Positions 14,155 to 24,270 of a DNA stretch of 64,000 nucleotides are shown piece by piece. The notes beneath the pieces were generated by a model. The model was not told the DNA's origin and did not search any database. It saw nothing but the letters and a program-made list of their open reading frames with translations. The stretch is from contig NC_133896.1 of assembly GCF_964199755.1 (NCBI RefSeq), forward strand, positions 83,481,815 through 83,545,814, given 5' to 3'. Position numbers and translations under genes: made by a program. Positions within the stretch are counted from its first letter, which is position 1, and every line of letters begins with the position of its first letter. The DNA is from Larus michahellis (lineage: Eukaryota > Chordata > Aves > Charadriiformes > Laridae).

Positions 14155-14282
14155 TTAACTGCTGGTAGCACTGGGATGCAATGGTTTGACTCTTGCTAGT
14201 CTGGAGAGGCCGAGTCTAAGACACTGAGGAGGTGACTTAAGCGAAACATACTTCATAGAGTTATTACTGCTTCCCGATGCAG
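14155..14282 (-). CDS. RAD51AP1: RAD51AP1 coding exon 9 with stop
   Basis: 128 bases encoding [18 protein letters not shown] and then the highly conserved [16 protein letters not shown], ending SATSS and TAA. This is the RAD51-interacting C terminus. Acceptor TTATTTTCAG. Confidence 0.97.
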
Positions 14283-17200
14283 CTGAAAATAATTTTAAAA
14301 CAAAAAGAAGGTGCAAGAAGTTAAGAGGGGAAAAAAATAATCATAAACCTGTTGTCTTTTTGTAGTTTTTATATCAGAACAAAAAAGTACTCTAAAGATA
14401 CTGCAAAAAGGTCTGAACAACATACCACAGAAGCACGAGAAAATCAACATACTCACCGGGAATCAATCTATTTGGAAGCCAATGCAGCAGGTATGGTGCA
14501 GTTTTAAGTAACCAGCAACACAATGGACAAGCACATAAAAACTGTTCCCAGAGTACTGTGCATTTTCAGGTGCTCCCCAGAGAATCACCCAGTTGAACAC
14601 AATTCCAAGTGGGGAAAATAAGGCTCGAGAGAAAGGAGCCAAACAGAAAGAAATGTGTACAGAAAAGAATAGTAAATGTGAAGGAAAATCTAAGTAAGAG
14701 GCAGGAGTCAGCAGCAGCATGCTCCAACACTTTAAGAAAATAAAGCTTATAAGCATTTGCTTTACTAAAGCAGTTAAAACACTCCAACATTTTTCTAATA
14801 TTATTTCTTTAGAATAGATAACAATGCAGCACATACCAGAGATAAAGCAAGCTGTTAATAAAAGAGAAATGGCCACAAGACAATCTCTTGATTAAGATTT
14901 GATGCATGCTCTGGAAAATATTTTATTAACCTCCCCACATAAAGTAAGGATAATTCTGTAAGAGGGAAAGACGCAGGGAGATAGGTTTTCTTTTTTTTTT
15001 TTTAATCTAAGGTCAAAAGAATACCTGTCAGTACGAGGGCAGTAATTTTTCTGAAATACTGTTTATTTTTTTGTTTGCTTTAGGAGAGATTGCTAAAAAC
15101 TTAAGTCAACTAATGTAACTGTTTATAGATACAATCTTAGAGGTACCTGGTGGTATCCATTTAGGCTTCTTGTCTGTTACAGGACTTGATGTATGTAAAG
15201 GCCTCCCAACTGGTGCTGAAGAACTGGACATCTTTGTTTGTGTTGGCTCAGATTTTTGTTCCATTATCCGTGAAGGAGAAACTACAGGCGACGCTTAGTT
15301 GGAAAATAAAAACAACCTTAGAAAGATACTCTTTAGTAGAGAAATCATCGCACATGTGTAAGATGATAGATCATTGTACAGCACAAGCTCTCTGGGTGAA
15401 ATAATTTCTGAGTGAAATAATGAGTATGTCACTAGATTGTCACATCTTTAAGAGCATATATTTATACAGTCAGTCCTGTTATACTCTGGAATTTCAATTC
15501 TAGTTTGAAAATAGGCAGTACAATTTCTTCTTGAAACAAGCCAGATACCGAATTTCCAAGACAGAAGATTCCTCTGTCAGCTACACAAAGCAAATTCCTT
15601 GTCATAACTAAAACTAGTTTTAAACTAAATTACATGTTGTAAATTCGGGCACGAAATTAAAACACATTACTAAGTCAGGCACAAGATTAACACCATGGTA
15701 AGAATTTTCTTAAGCTACGCAGGTAAATTGCGTTAGCAACACAGTGAACAATTAACCCTGAAGGGCATGGATATTTAATCTTTTTCACCAAGTGGTTAGT
15801 AGAACTAGCATTGTTTAGCTGTCCTTGAACTAACAATTTATAAATGCAACTGCAAGAGGAGGCTCTGAGATTTTAATTTTTAAAAGAATAATCCTCAGAT
15901 CACTGATTGTTATTTGGCCTTTTCTTAAAAGCTAGGTACAGTTATATAAAAATAAATTAACTCAGTCTGTTCACTTTTGTCTGCTTTTATAGTAAGGGGT
16001 TTTAGTTTACTATAAAAGGTTTTTTCTTTCAGGATTTTTTTCTACTCTCCTCCCTTTCCTATGCAAATAGTAATTTTCATCATAAACCTCTACAGTCAGT
16101 TTGTCAGCCAAATTTATCTATTCCTTCAGTCAAAATAAAAGGAACTTTTATTATAAAGAGGTCTATTTCAAATTCATGGTACCTGTAGTATTAATCTTGG
16201 ACTTCAGATTTTTCTTCTCTCTTTCAGCTGGCATCTTTTGTCTGGTTTTCTTTTTATTTCCTTTGGCTTTTTTCTTTTCCATAGCAAAGTCTTCATCACC
16301 ACCTTCACTATAATCTGAATCTTCTTCTGAATCCTCACCTACAGCAAGGAAAAGGGACGTCATCTCTTTACAGGAAATGCAATTTACTATTACTTCAGGG
16401 CCTTCTAATCACATTCTGGACATAAAGAACCAAAATGTCTTAAGAATATAGTAAAGCAAAACTGCACGTATCTATATACTGAACTGAGAAAGAAACAGAA
16501 ATAAAACATGTAAATCATTATGTATTTACAGAATTCTTGCTTTGCACTTTAATAATTGAACACCCTGGTATAAACTGCATAGAATAATGATTTTAACAGC
16601 AGAATTACAGGTATTCCCTGGTCCTCAGGGGGGACTTCAAACACACTGGTATCTGTTGGAGGGACAACACAGCAGGGCATAGGCAATCCAGGATGATAAC
16701 TTCCTTTTCCAAGTGATGGAAGATCCAACAAGGAGAGGTGCTATGCTGGACCTTGTTCTCACCAACAAGGAAGGGCTGGTGGGGAATGTCCAGTTCAAGG
16801 GCAACCTTGGCTGCAGTGACCAAGAAATGGTGCAGTTCAAGATTCCGAAGGCAGTGAGGAGGGTGCACAGCAAGCTCACTGCCCTGGACTTCAGGGGCCT
16901 CTTCAGGGATCTGCTTGGCAGAGTACCATGGAAACAAGCCCTGGAAGGAAGAGGGGCCCAAGAAAGCTGGTTATTATTCAAGGACCACCTCCTCCAAGCT
17001 CAGGAGCGATGCATCCCAACAAAGAGGAAGTCAGGCAAAAATATAAGGAGGCCTGCATGGACGAACAAGGAGCTCCTGGACAATCTCAAACAGCAACAGG
17101 AAGCCTACAGAGGGTGGAAGCAAGGACAGGTAGCCTGGGAGGAACACAGAGAAATTGTCCAAGCAGCCAGGGATCAGGATAGGAAAGCTAAAACCCAGAC

Positions 17201-20200
17201 AGAACTAAATATGGACAGGGGTGTCAAGGGCAACAAGAAAAGCTTCTACAGGTACGTCAGTGATAAAAGGAAACTAGGGAAAATGTGCGCCCTCTCCGGA
17301 AGGAAACAGGGGACCTGGTTACCTGGGAATATGGAGAAGGTTGAGATAATCATTGACTTTTTTGCCTCAGTCTTCACCAGCAAGTGAAGCCATAACGTAC
17401 AAGTTGCAGGAGGCAAAGGCAGGGACTGGGAGAATAAAGAAAAGCCCACTGTAGAAGATCAGGTTCAAGACCATCTAAGGAACCTGAAGGTGCACAAATC
17501 CATGGGACCTGATGAGATGCATCCACGGGTCCTAAGGGAATTGGCAGATGAAGTTGCTAAGCCACTAGCCATCATACTTGAGAAGTCATGGCAGTTCGGT
17601 GAAGCTCCCGCTGACTAGAAAAAGGGAAACATAACCCCCGTTTTTAAAAATGGAAAAAAGGAAAAGCCGGGGAACTACAGGCCAGTGAGTCTCACCTCTG
17701 AACCCAGCAAGATTATGGAGCAGATCCTCCTGGAAACTATGCTAAGGTACATGGAAAATAAGGAGGTGATCAGTGACAGCCAATGTGGCTTCACTAAAGG
17801 CAAAATCTGTTTGACAAATTTGGTGGCCTTCTATGATGGGGTTATAGTGTTGGTGGCTAAGGGAAGAGCAACTGACATCACCTACCTGGGCTTATGCAAA
17901 GCATTTGACACTGCGCCACATGACATCCTTGTCTCTAACTGGAGACATGGATTTGACAGGTGGACCACTCAGTGCATAAGGAATTGGCTGTATGGTCACA
18001 CTCAAAGAGTTGCAGTCAATGGCTCAATGTCCAAGTGGAGACCAGGGATGAGCAGTGTTCCTCAGGGGCTGGTACTGGGACTGGTGCTGTTTAGCATCTT
18101 CGCTGGCAACATGGACAGCGGGATTGAGTGCACCCTCAGCAAGTTTACCAATGACACCAAGTTGTGTGGCGCAGTCCACATGCTGCGAGGAAGGGATGCC
18201 ATCCAGAGGGACCTGGACAGGCTTGAGAATGGGCCCATGCAAACCTCATGAAGTTCAACAACGCCAAGTGCCAAGGTCCTGCACCTGGGTCATGACAATC
18301 CCAGGCACAAATACAGGCTGGGCAGAGAATGAATTGAGAAGAGCCCTGAGGAGAAGGACTTGGGGGTGCTGGTGGATGAGAAGCTCAACATGAGGAGGCA
18401 ATGTGCACTTGCAGCCCAGAAAGCCAACCACATCCTGGGCTGCATCAAAAGAAGCGTGGCCAGCAGGTTGAGGGAGGTGATTCTGCCCTTCTACTCTGCT
18501 CTGGTGAGACCCCACCTGGAGTACTGCTTCCAGCTCTGGAGCCCCCAACATAAGGACATGGGCCTATTGGAGCAGGTCCAGAAAAGGGCCACGAAGATGA
18601 TCCAAGGGCTGGAGCACCTCTGCTAGGAAGACAAGCTGAGAGAGTTGGCGTCATTCAGTATGGAGAAGAGAAAGCTCCAGGGAGTTCTCCAGTACTTAAA
18701 AGTATTTATAGGAGCCTTCCAGTACTTAAAGGGGGCCTACAGGAAAGATGGGGAGGGACTCTTTATGAGGGAGTGTAGCAATAGGATGAAGTGTAACAGT
18801 TTTAAACTGAAAAAGGGGAGATTTAGATTAGATATTAGGAAGAAGTTTTTCACTATGAGGGTGGTGAGACACTGGAACAGGTTGCCCAGGGAAGTTGTGG
18901 ATGCCTCGTCCCTCAAAGTGTTCACAACCAGACTGGATGGGACTTTAAGTAACCTGGTCTAGTGGGAGGTGTTCCTACCCATGGCAGGGGGCTTGGAACT
19001 AGATATCTTTAAAGTCCCTTCCAACCCAAACCATTCTATGATTCTGTGATCATACTCTGCATTCAATACTAGGCTACTAGGCTGCTACCAGAAGCAGAGT
19101 ACGAGTCTAGGCTGACCTCCAATCAGATGCAGCATGGTATTCTAAGAGTTGAGAATTGGAGGAAGGAAAGAACGGTGGCTACTTATTTTTTTAAATAAGC
19201 TTAAACAAAGACAATAGTGAAAGCACTAACACATGACACTACTCCAAAGCCACTGTTTTGATGAAAACCCCAAACAACTGGGAAAGAGAATAGAGGCTAT
19301 TTAAAGAGACGAAACTTTCCTAGAGAAAGCGGGTAGAAGAAATTTGTTCTGACATACTGCAGCAAATGCAGAGAAGCAGTATCATTTTTGCCAGTTTGGC
19401 GAATGTGTATGAATAAGCTCCAATGTTTAGATTTAATGTCAAAGTGCAATTGAGATGCCACTAGTATTAAAAGATAATGCTTCAGTAAGGGGGAGGAGGA
19501 AAGATACAATAGAAGCAGTATGCATTTCACTGAAAATATAAACTAAATGTAAGGCATCACATTTAAAGGAGAGGGTTTTTATAGAGAAGAACTTACTAGG
19601 TACAGACTCTGGCTCAGAGTCAGTAGCATGCCCTTCATCATCACTGTCAATGGTCAGTAACTTCTTCTGATGTGCTGAGACTTTAGATGCTGCTATCCCT
19701 TGCCTACCATCACCCCTGGGTACATCGTCATCCATAACCTGATTGAGACCTAGAAAAGAGACGGTGGTCTAACGAATTCAAATTCACAGTAAATCTATTC
19801 TCCTTCTCAAAAAGAAGCAGGTATTTGACTCCTCAGAATTCATTTTTGTGATTCTGAAGTATACTATACACAAGAACATCACTGGCACTTGTTTTCGGGT
19901 GATTCTCATTTTACTCTATTAACTGACCAAACTCTACTTTCTGGTTGTGAAAGTTATCAATATTTATTTGTAATCAAGCTAACAAACAGACAGATAACCA
20001 AAAATAAAATTGGAAAACTGAAAAAGTTTCCAGTGGCGCAGCAAGTGTTTCTGGTCACGTTTATTTGATGCTTAGGCATTATGGATCCACGAAGCAGAGT
20101 AAGGTAAGCGTAGCTTCTCGAAGAAGCAAACTCAGCATCTAAAAACATCACATCTGTTGCTTTTTCCAACTAACTTTTAATGATCTGTACCAATCTCATT

Positions 20201-23200
20201 CAACAATCCACAGGTTTTCCCATTTTAAGACCAGGACCAAGATTTTAATGAAAAAATTAACGCGTCCTTCATCCTTCAGTCTTTATTTAAGATACTCTTT
20301 TTTTCACATAAGTGAAAAACAGAAAACAATGGAAACAAGGAAGAGGTAAGCTATTATAATGTATCTTGAAATGCTGTTTCTGAAAAGACAGAGTATGAGA
20401 ACAACTTACCTAAAAGTTCACTGTCTACACTGCAGTTGGAAAAAGGGGGTCTCCTGTGTACATTTTCTGATTCAATATTCTTACCTGTTTTAGAATTCAG
20501 AAAACAAACAATAAATAATACAAAATATTAGTATACAAAAAAACATTATAAAAAGTCAAGATGTTAAGAAATGAAAATAACATTTTTATCTGTCTCTCTC
20601 TAAAGAAACTATGTTTGGAAGATCTTACAGAAGAGTTATTTTTCTCACAGAAAAATATAAGAACACAAGAACACAGGTACTACCTAAAAATTCTCATTTC
20701 CTTACCATGATATCTTGAAATAAAACACAACTTCCAACCTATTTCACTGTAAAATTAATTGTCATGTTTGAATTCACTACATATAAATATAATGTTGCAT
20801 TGAACTGTAAAATAACCTTGTTCTTCTGAATTTTGCACCTCAAGGATATTTGCAGATTTTTCTTTGACGGATAAGGCTAAGGCAACTTCCAAATCCCTTT
20901 GATAAAGTTTGTCATCCAAGGATATCCTAGAAAAAAACCCCAAACATGCTAAATAATAAAATGATGACATGAGTGTTACAGATCTATTTCTGACTCACTG
21001 AACTTCTAAAAATTCATATACTTGTACAGAGATTAACATTTCAATACATACTTATAGCATATCATATTATGAAAATTACTGCCTAAAATAATTTAGACAA
21101 AGTACACACTAATAATTAAACCACACTATACTTAGAAGTATTATGATTGCAAAACATTGTATGTATATATATGAACTAGTGACTGGTATTATCACAGAAA
21201 GAAGTGATTATGTTTGCCTGAAATACCACACTGAAATGTAATATTTATACACAACTTTACTACCAAAATAATCAGATTTCTTTTTTCATTGTCACTGGCT
21301 TTGTATTTTCTATCAAGCTTTAAATATATTATTTTTTAAGGAGTCCAACTTGGCTTTATATTTCTCAGTTTTAGGAGTTCTTAAGTAACTCAGAATTGTT
21401 ACAGTTACTTTGCACCCTAGAGATGTCCAGAGAAGATCAGACATGCAAACCTGTTTCTGCATCTATGCAGGCCACTTGCTGGAGTTTTTTAGAGAAGTAA
21501 CAAAACAGACATAGCCCACTACCAAACCCAGGAAAGTTTTCCTGACTTTATGCATAATTACATGATCCCTGGTTTGCAACGATACCAATAAGGCTGAAAA
21601 TCTTTATCACACTAATAAGTTAGTTGTTTATTCTCAGCTGCTTAAAACTCCAGGGGGTGGAAAAAAAGGAAAAAACAAATACTATTAGTGATATCTGGCT
21701 TTATACAGAATTGACCACATTTCAACATTTCTTACCTTTTACAAGGTGTCTGCTTTTGTGACAAAGTCAATTCTATGTGTGGCTTTTTTTGCTTCTCTTT
21801 TTTGTCCTTCTTTGGATCCTTGAGCTGTGTTCTGGATTTTTTGCTTGAAGGTGCAGCTATACATGCAAAGTCTTCATCTGTTTGAGAAACAGCAATAAGC
21901 TTTAATGAGTTTTGCTGTACTCTTCCATGTGACCAAAAGAAGTCACAATGAAAATATAACAAAGATAAACTTTTTGAAATTATTTCTATTTTAAAAGAAC
22001 ACAACTATAACTATACTATTCTTAAATATATTTTAAATTAAAATCTAACAAGACCACTTTTGCATATACTTTTATTCAAGAGGTAATTATTTCAATTTTT
22101 AGTACCAATATGTCAATAAAGCTTCAATGTCCAATGTGTTACCCGCTTTTCAATAACTAGAAGTTCACCTTTTGATATGCTGAAGAGCAATCACTTATAA
22201 TAGCAATCAATGTCATTAAACAGTTTTAGAGTTCCTGGTGCTTTGGGAACCGCTCCCCGTCTTAAAAAATGTTGCCTGCTCCCTTTTTTCTACCATTTTC
22301 ATATTGGCTCTTACCAAATACAATGCATTTCTCCAATTTTCAAAGAAAATTAGAAGGCATGAAAGCTGCCTTTCTTCCAACTGAAGACACTGCACATCAC
22401 AGTGCAAAATAAGGAAAAAAATAATAATTTTCAGTATTCTCTAAATGATGGAGAACCTTAGACAAGATCACTAATGTTTCTGAGAATTTACACTTTTCTT
22501 TAATATCATATGTGGTCACTAGTAAATCAAGAAAAGTCATGCACCACATTTAAACTCCTGAAACTAAGACGCTCCACTAATCCACATGATTCACAGCAAA
22601 AATAAAAATTATTTACTTTTGCCTTCCCCTTCCCACCAATTCAAACTGTCCCCTAGATCCTGCAAACAGCATGGGAAAAACCCCTCCAAAACCCAACAGA
22701 GCAACCAAATTCTGTAAGAAAAATGCATAGCACCCATTAGGGCTTAGAAGTAAGGGAGGCCTGTCATGAAAACAAATAGCCTGCAATCTAGTCTTCTTAT
22801 CAACAAACTCAAAATTTGACTGCCATGTCCTTAACCAAAACCCATCAAGACACAGAGGTGTAGGAGAAACATTAGACCTATGTACAGATGATTCACACCT
22901 CCGTTATATTCTGATTTACAATCCTGTGACCTTATAAGCAGGTGGACATGGAACCACCAATCACCACTGAACACTGAGGGAGGGAGAGAAATAAGATTTT
23001 CCTGCAACAAGACACTATGTATCCACCAGTTTCCTGACATACTGTTGTTATACTCTGGTTTACAGGCATCATATTCTTCTTTAATTAGGGTATCTAAGAG
23101 TATGCACCGATTACTTCCAGTGAAAACAGTTAACAGCCTTCTCGATGAATGAATTAATTAATAAAAAACACTCTAGAGATGTTTTGGGTGGTTACATTAA

Positions 23201-24028
23201 CGTTTGGCATTTTTCTTACGTACAAGACCACGCCACTTACCATCATCGTCCAAATCCCCAAACTGAGAATAATCGACAACTTTCTTGTTCCTGGGGCAAA
23301 AAAGCATACACTATTGATCCTTTCAGAGTGAGCATCTTGCCTTGCTAACTCTTGGGGTTTGGGTCAATCGTTTAACAAGAAAAAAAGCACACGTTCAAAC
23401 ATATGTATAACCAGTGCTACCATACACAACGTGGTTATTAGGACTAGGTTCTAGATTTTTTAAAAAATATTAAAACAGCTGCTCTGGTGGGAGCACCGTA
23501 TTCTCATGTACAGGCCGCCCCAGAGCCGCCACCGTGCAACGGTGATTATTTATCCCCTGGGTCATTTTCAGGCATTTGACACGCGTTTCCCGCGCACCTC
23601 CGAGGCCGCCGCCGGCGCAGGTGCGATCCTAACCGGAGAGGGCACAGGCCGCACTTCCTAGCCCACCCCTCAGCCCGCGACCCGCCCGAGGGAAGCCGCC
23701 CGCACCCGGGAGCGGCCCCGCGCTTCCCTCCAGCGGGACGGGAGACGGGGCAGGCCCGTCCTCGGGTCCCCCCCGCGCCCGAGGTCTGTCGGCGCGGGGC
23801 TCCGACGAGGGGGACCCGCGCGCTCCCTCAGCTGGCAACGGCCACCGGCAGCGCGCGCGCCTGAAGGCTTTCTAGGAAACACCACCCAGCGCCACCGAGC
23901 GCGAGCTGCCGGCGCCCGCGAGCGCCTCGGGGCCGGCCGGCGGCAGCAACGGGGGCTCCCCCCACCCCACCCCACCCCGTTCCGCCACGCGCCGCCGCGC
24001 GCCCGCACCTCCTCACCGGCCTCGCCAT
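14155..24028 (-). CDS. RAD51AP1: RAD51-associated protein 1
   Basis: Nine coding exons on the minus strand, in transcript order: 24028-24009, 23290-23241, 21877-21736, 20926-20817, 20484-20410, 19749-19597, 16338-16183, 15293-15147, 14282-14155. All introns are GT-AG and the joined frame is 326 codons, close to the 335-352 residues of human isoforms. Recognisable parts are the N-terminal MARPVRR with the VDYSQF segment, the block [20 protein letters not shown] (residues 74-93), acidic stretches around DSDDE and [17 protein letters not shown], lysine-rich linkers, KPKWIPP (279-284; the human counterpart is the WVPP motif tied to DMC1 binding), and the C-terminal RAD51-binding segment [16 protein letters not shown] (306-321). 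The family is nuclear, binds DNA and stimulates RAD51-mediated D-loop formation in homologous recombination. The start has a strong Kozak context (G at -3, G at +4). The gene diverges from C12orf4, as in human. E2F-like promoter sites fit its known cell-cycle regulation. Confidence 0.97.
14283..16182 (-). other. RAD51AP1: RAD51AP1 introns 7 and 8
   Basis: Intron 8 (14283-15146) and intron 7 (15294-16182) flank exon 8. No repeat family was recognised. The 137-codon minus-strand open frame at 14463-14876 lies in intron 8 and has no family similarity. Confidence 0.8.
15147..15293 (-). CDS. RAD51AP1: RAD51AP1 coding exon 8
   Basis: 147 bases encoding a serine/proline-rich linker and ending in DKKPKWIPP, the counterpart of the human KKPKWVPP motif. 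Acceptor TTTTCCAACTAAG, donor GTACCT. Length is divisible by three. Confidence 0.93.
16183..16338 (-). CDS. RAD51AP1: RAD51AP1 coding exon 7
   Basis: 156 bases encoding the acidic [18 protein letters not shown] segment and a long lysine-rich tract. Acceptor TTGCTGTAG, donor GTACCA. Length is divisible by three. The adjacent intron 6 (16339-19596) holds the 2.4-kb CR1 copy. Confidence 0.95.
16611..19050 (+). mobile_element. CR1 LINE, long 5'-truncated copy
   Basis: The translated plus strand shows late endonuclease/linker sequence ([29 protein letters not shown]), then the RT domain ([28 protein letters not shown], the SVPQGLVLG segment), then the CR1 C-terminal domain ([20 protein letters not shown]) and the 3' UTR ending CCATTCTATGATTCTGTG. 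One frame stays mostly open from 16713 to 18626, broken by in-frame stops at 17385, 17616, 18330 and 18624 and a short double-indel shift near 18236-18275. The motif A Asp position is Gly (17889-17891), and motif C reads FTND where CR1 elements normally have FADD, so the copy is inactive. It sits in antisense within RAD51AP1 intron 6. Confidence 0.95.
19597..19749 (-). CDS. RAD51AP1: RAD51AP1 coding exon 6
   Basis: 153 bases encoding the stretch with [24 protein letters not shown] and the acidic [17 protein letters not shown], corresponding to the human segment with AASKAAAQQRKILL. Acceptor TTTTCTAG, donor GTAAGT. The exon length is a multiple of three, so skipping it would keep the frame. 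Confidence 0.95.
20410..20484 (-). CDS. RAD51AP1: RAD51AP1 coding exon 5
   Basis: 75 bases encoding [10 protein letters not shown] and the conserved [11 protein letters not shown] segment. The acceptor AAAACAG is followed directly by GTAAGA, itself a perfect donor motif. The real donor is GTAAGT. In and out phases agree with exons 4 and 6. Confidence 0.92.
20817..20926 (-). CDS. RAD51AP1: RAD51AP1 coding exon 4
   Basis: 110 bases encoding the most conserved N-terminal block, [20 protein letters not shown], then a VQNSEEQ end. The acceptor is TTTTTTTCTAG. The donor is the weak GTTATT after CAAG; it is chosen because it keeps the frame into exon 5 and matches the end of the homologous human segment. 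Confidence 0.93.
21736..21877 (-). CDS. RAD51AP1: RAD51AP1 coding exon 3
   Basis: 142 bases encoding an acidic start (DEDFACIA), the conserved KKSRT, and a lysine-rich linker ending CKR. Acceptor TTTCTCAAACAG, donor GTAAGA. The lysine-rich nature fits the DNA-binding N-terminal region. Confidence 0.95.
23241..23290 (-). CDS. RAD51AP1: RAD51AP1 coding exon 2
   Basis: 50 bases encoding [16 protein letters not shown], matching the conserved N-terminal VNYSQF-type segment. Acceptor TTTTTTGCCCCAG; donor GTAAGT. Enters with two bases carried from exon 1 and leaves one base. Confidence 0.95.
23586..23593 (+). promoter_or_regulatory. Consensus E2F site TTTCCCGC
   Basis: TTTCCCGC fits the E2F consensus TTTSSCGC exactly. 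It lies in RAD51AP1 intron 1 near the edge of the CpG island. RAD51AP1 is known to be cell-cycle regulated; use of this site is inferred. Confidence 0.5.
24009..24028 (-). CDS. RAD51AP1: RAD51AP1 coding exon 1
   Basis: Encodes MARPVR plus two bases of the next codon. The donor is AG followed by GTGCGG. An earlier GTGAGG four codons in would break the frame with exon 2, so the later donor was chosen. It lies inside the CpG island. Confidence 0.9.
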
Positions 24029-24149
24029 CGCCGCTGCGGGAGGGTGGGCGGGCGGCGCGCGGCGGCCGAGGGCCGTGGGGGCGGGACGGGGCACACGGTG
24101 CCGGTGACGACAGCGCTGCCGGCAGATTCGCCAGGAAGCGGGCGGGTGG

Positions 24150-24270
24150 CGAATCGGCGGCTCCGGGCGCGCGGGTTCTAACGGGGAGGCGGGAACCTCC
24201 TGGTGTCGCCGCCTCCCTCAGCGGCCGGGTACCCCCCCGCCGCAGCCGCCGCCGCCCGCCCGGCACCCAG
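24150..24270 (+). other. C12orf4: Likely noncoding C12orf4 exon 1 (3' end fixed, 5' end unknown)
   Basis: CGGCACCCAG followed by GTGAGC at 24271 is a good donor, and the next exon (25534) begins with 5' UTR immediately before the ATG. No ATG occurs between 24121 and 24270, so this exon adds no upstream start. The 5' boundary given is only approximate. Confidence 0.55.
24188..24195 (+). promoter_or_regulatory. E2F-type site GGCGGGAA
   Basis: The core GCGGGAA matches the E2F motif. It lies between the two first exons, or in the 5' UTR of C12orf4. Functional use is inferred only. Confidence 0.45.

Larger units (their letters stand above)
19750..23240 (-). other. RAD51AP1: RAD51AP1 introns 2 to 5
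   Basis: This span holds introns 5 (19750-20409), 4 (20485-20816), 3 (20927-21735) and 2 (21878-23240) around exons 3-5. No repeats were recognised. I looked in intron 3 for a counterpart of the 17-residue segment present in the longer human isoform and saw none. Confidence 0.75.
24029..24270. promoter_or_regulatory. Divergent RAD51AP1/C12orf4 promoter core
   Basis: The interval runs from the RAD51AP1 start codon to the donor of the likely C12orf4 first exon. It holds an 8-base perfect inverted repeat (GATTCGCC at 24125-24132, GGCGAATC at 24148-24155) enclosing an ETS-like CAGGAAG (24132-24138) and a GC box GGGCGGG (24140-24146). An E2F-type GGCGGGAA follows at 24188-24195. Start sites for both genes must lie in or next to this interval. 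Confidence 0.75.

Noticed and set aside
14463-14876. 137-codon minus-strand frame
   Set aside because: It lies within RAD51AP1 intron 8 between two well-supported exons and its hydrophobic translation matches no known family.
18024-18654. Minus-strand frames opposite the CR1 in RAD51AP1 intron 6
   Set aside because: They are antisense shadows of CR1 ORF2 sequence.
24009-24018. Alternative donor GTGAGG four codons into RAD51AP1 exon 1
   Set aside because: It would break the phase into exon 2 and remove the conserved VR residues; the donor at 24008/24007 keeps the frame.
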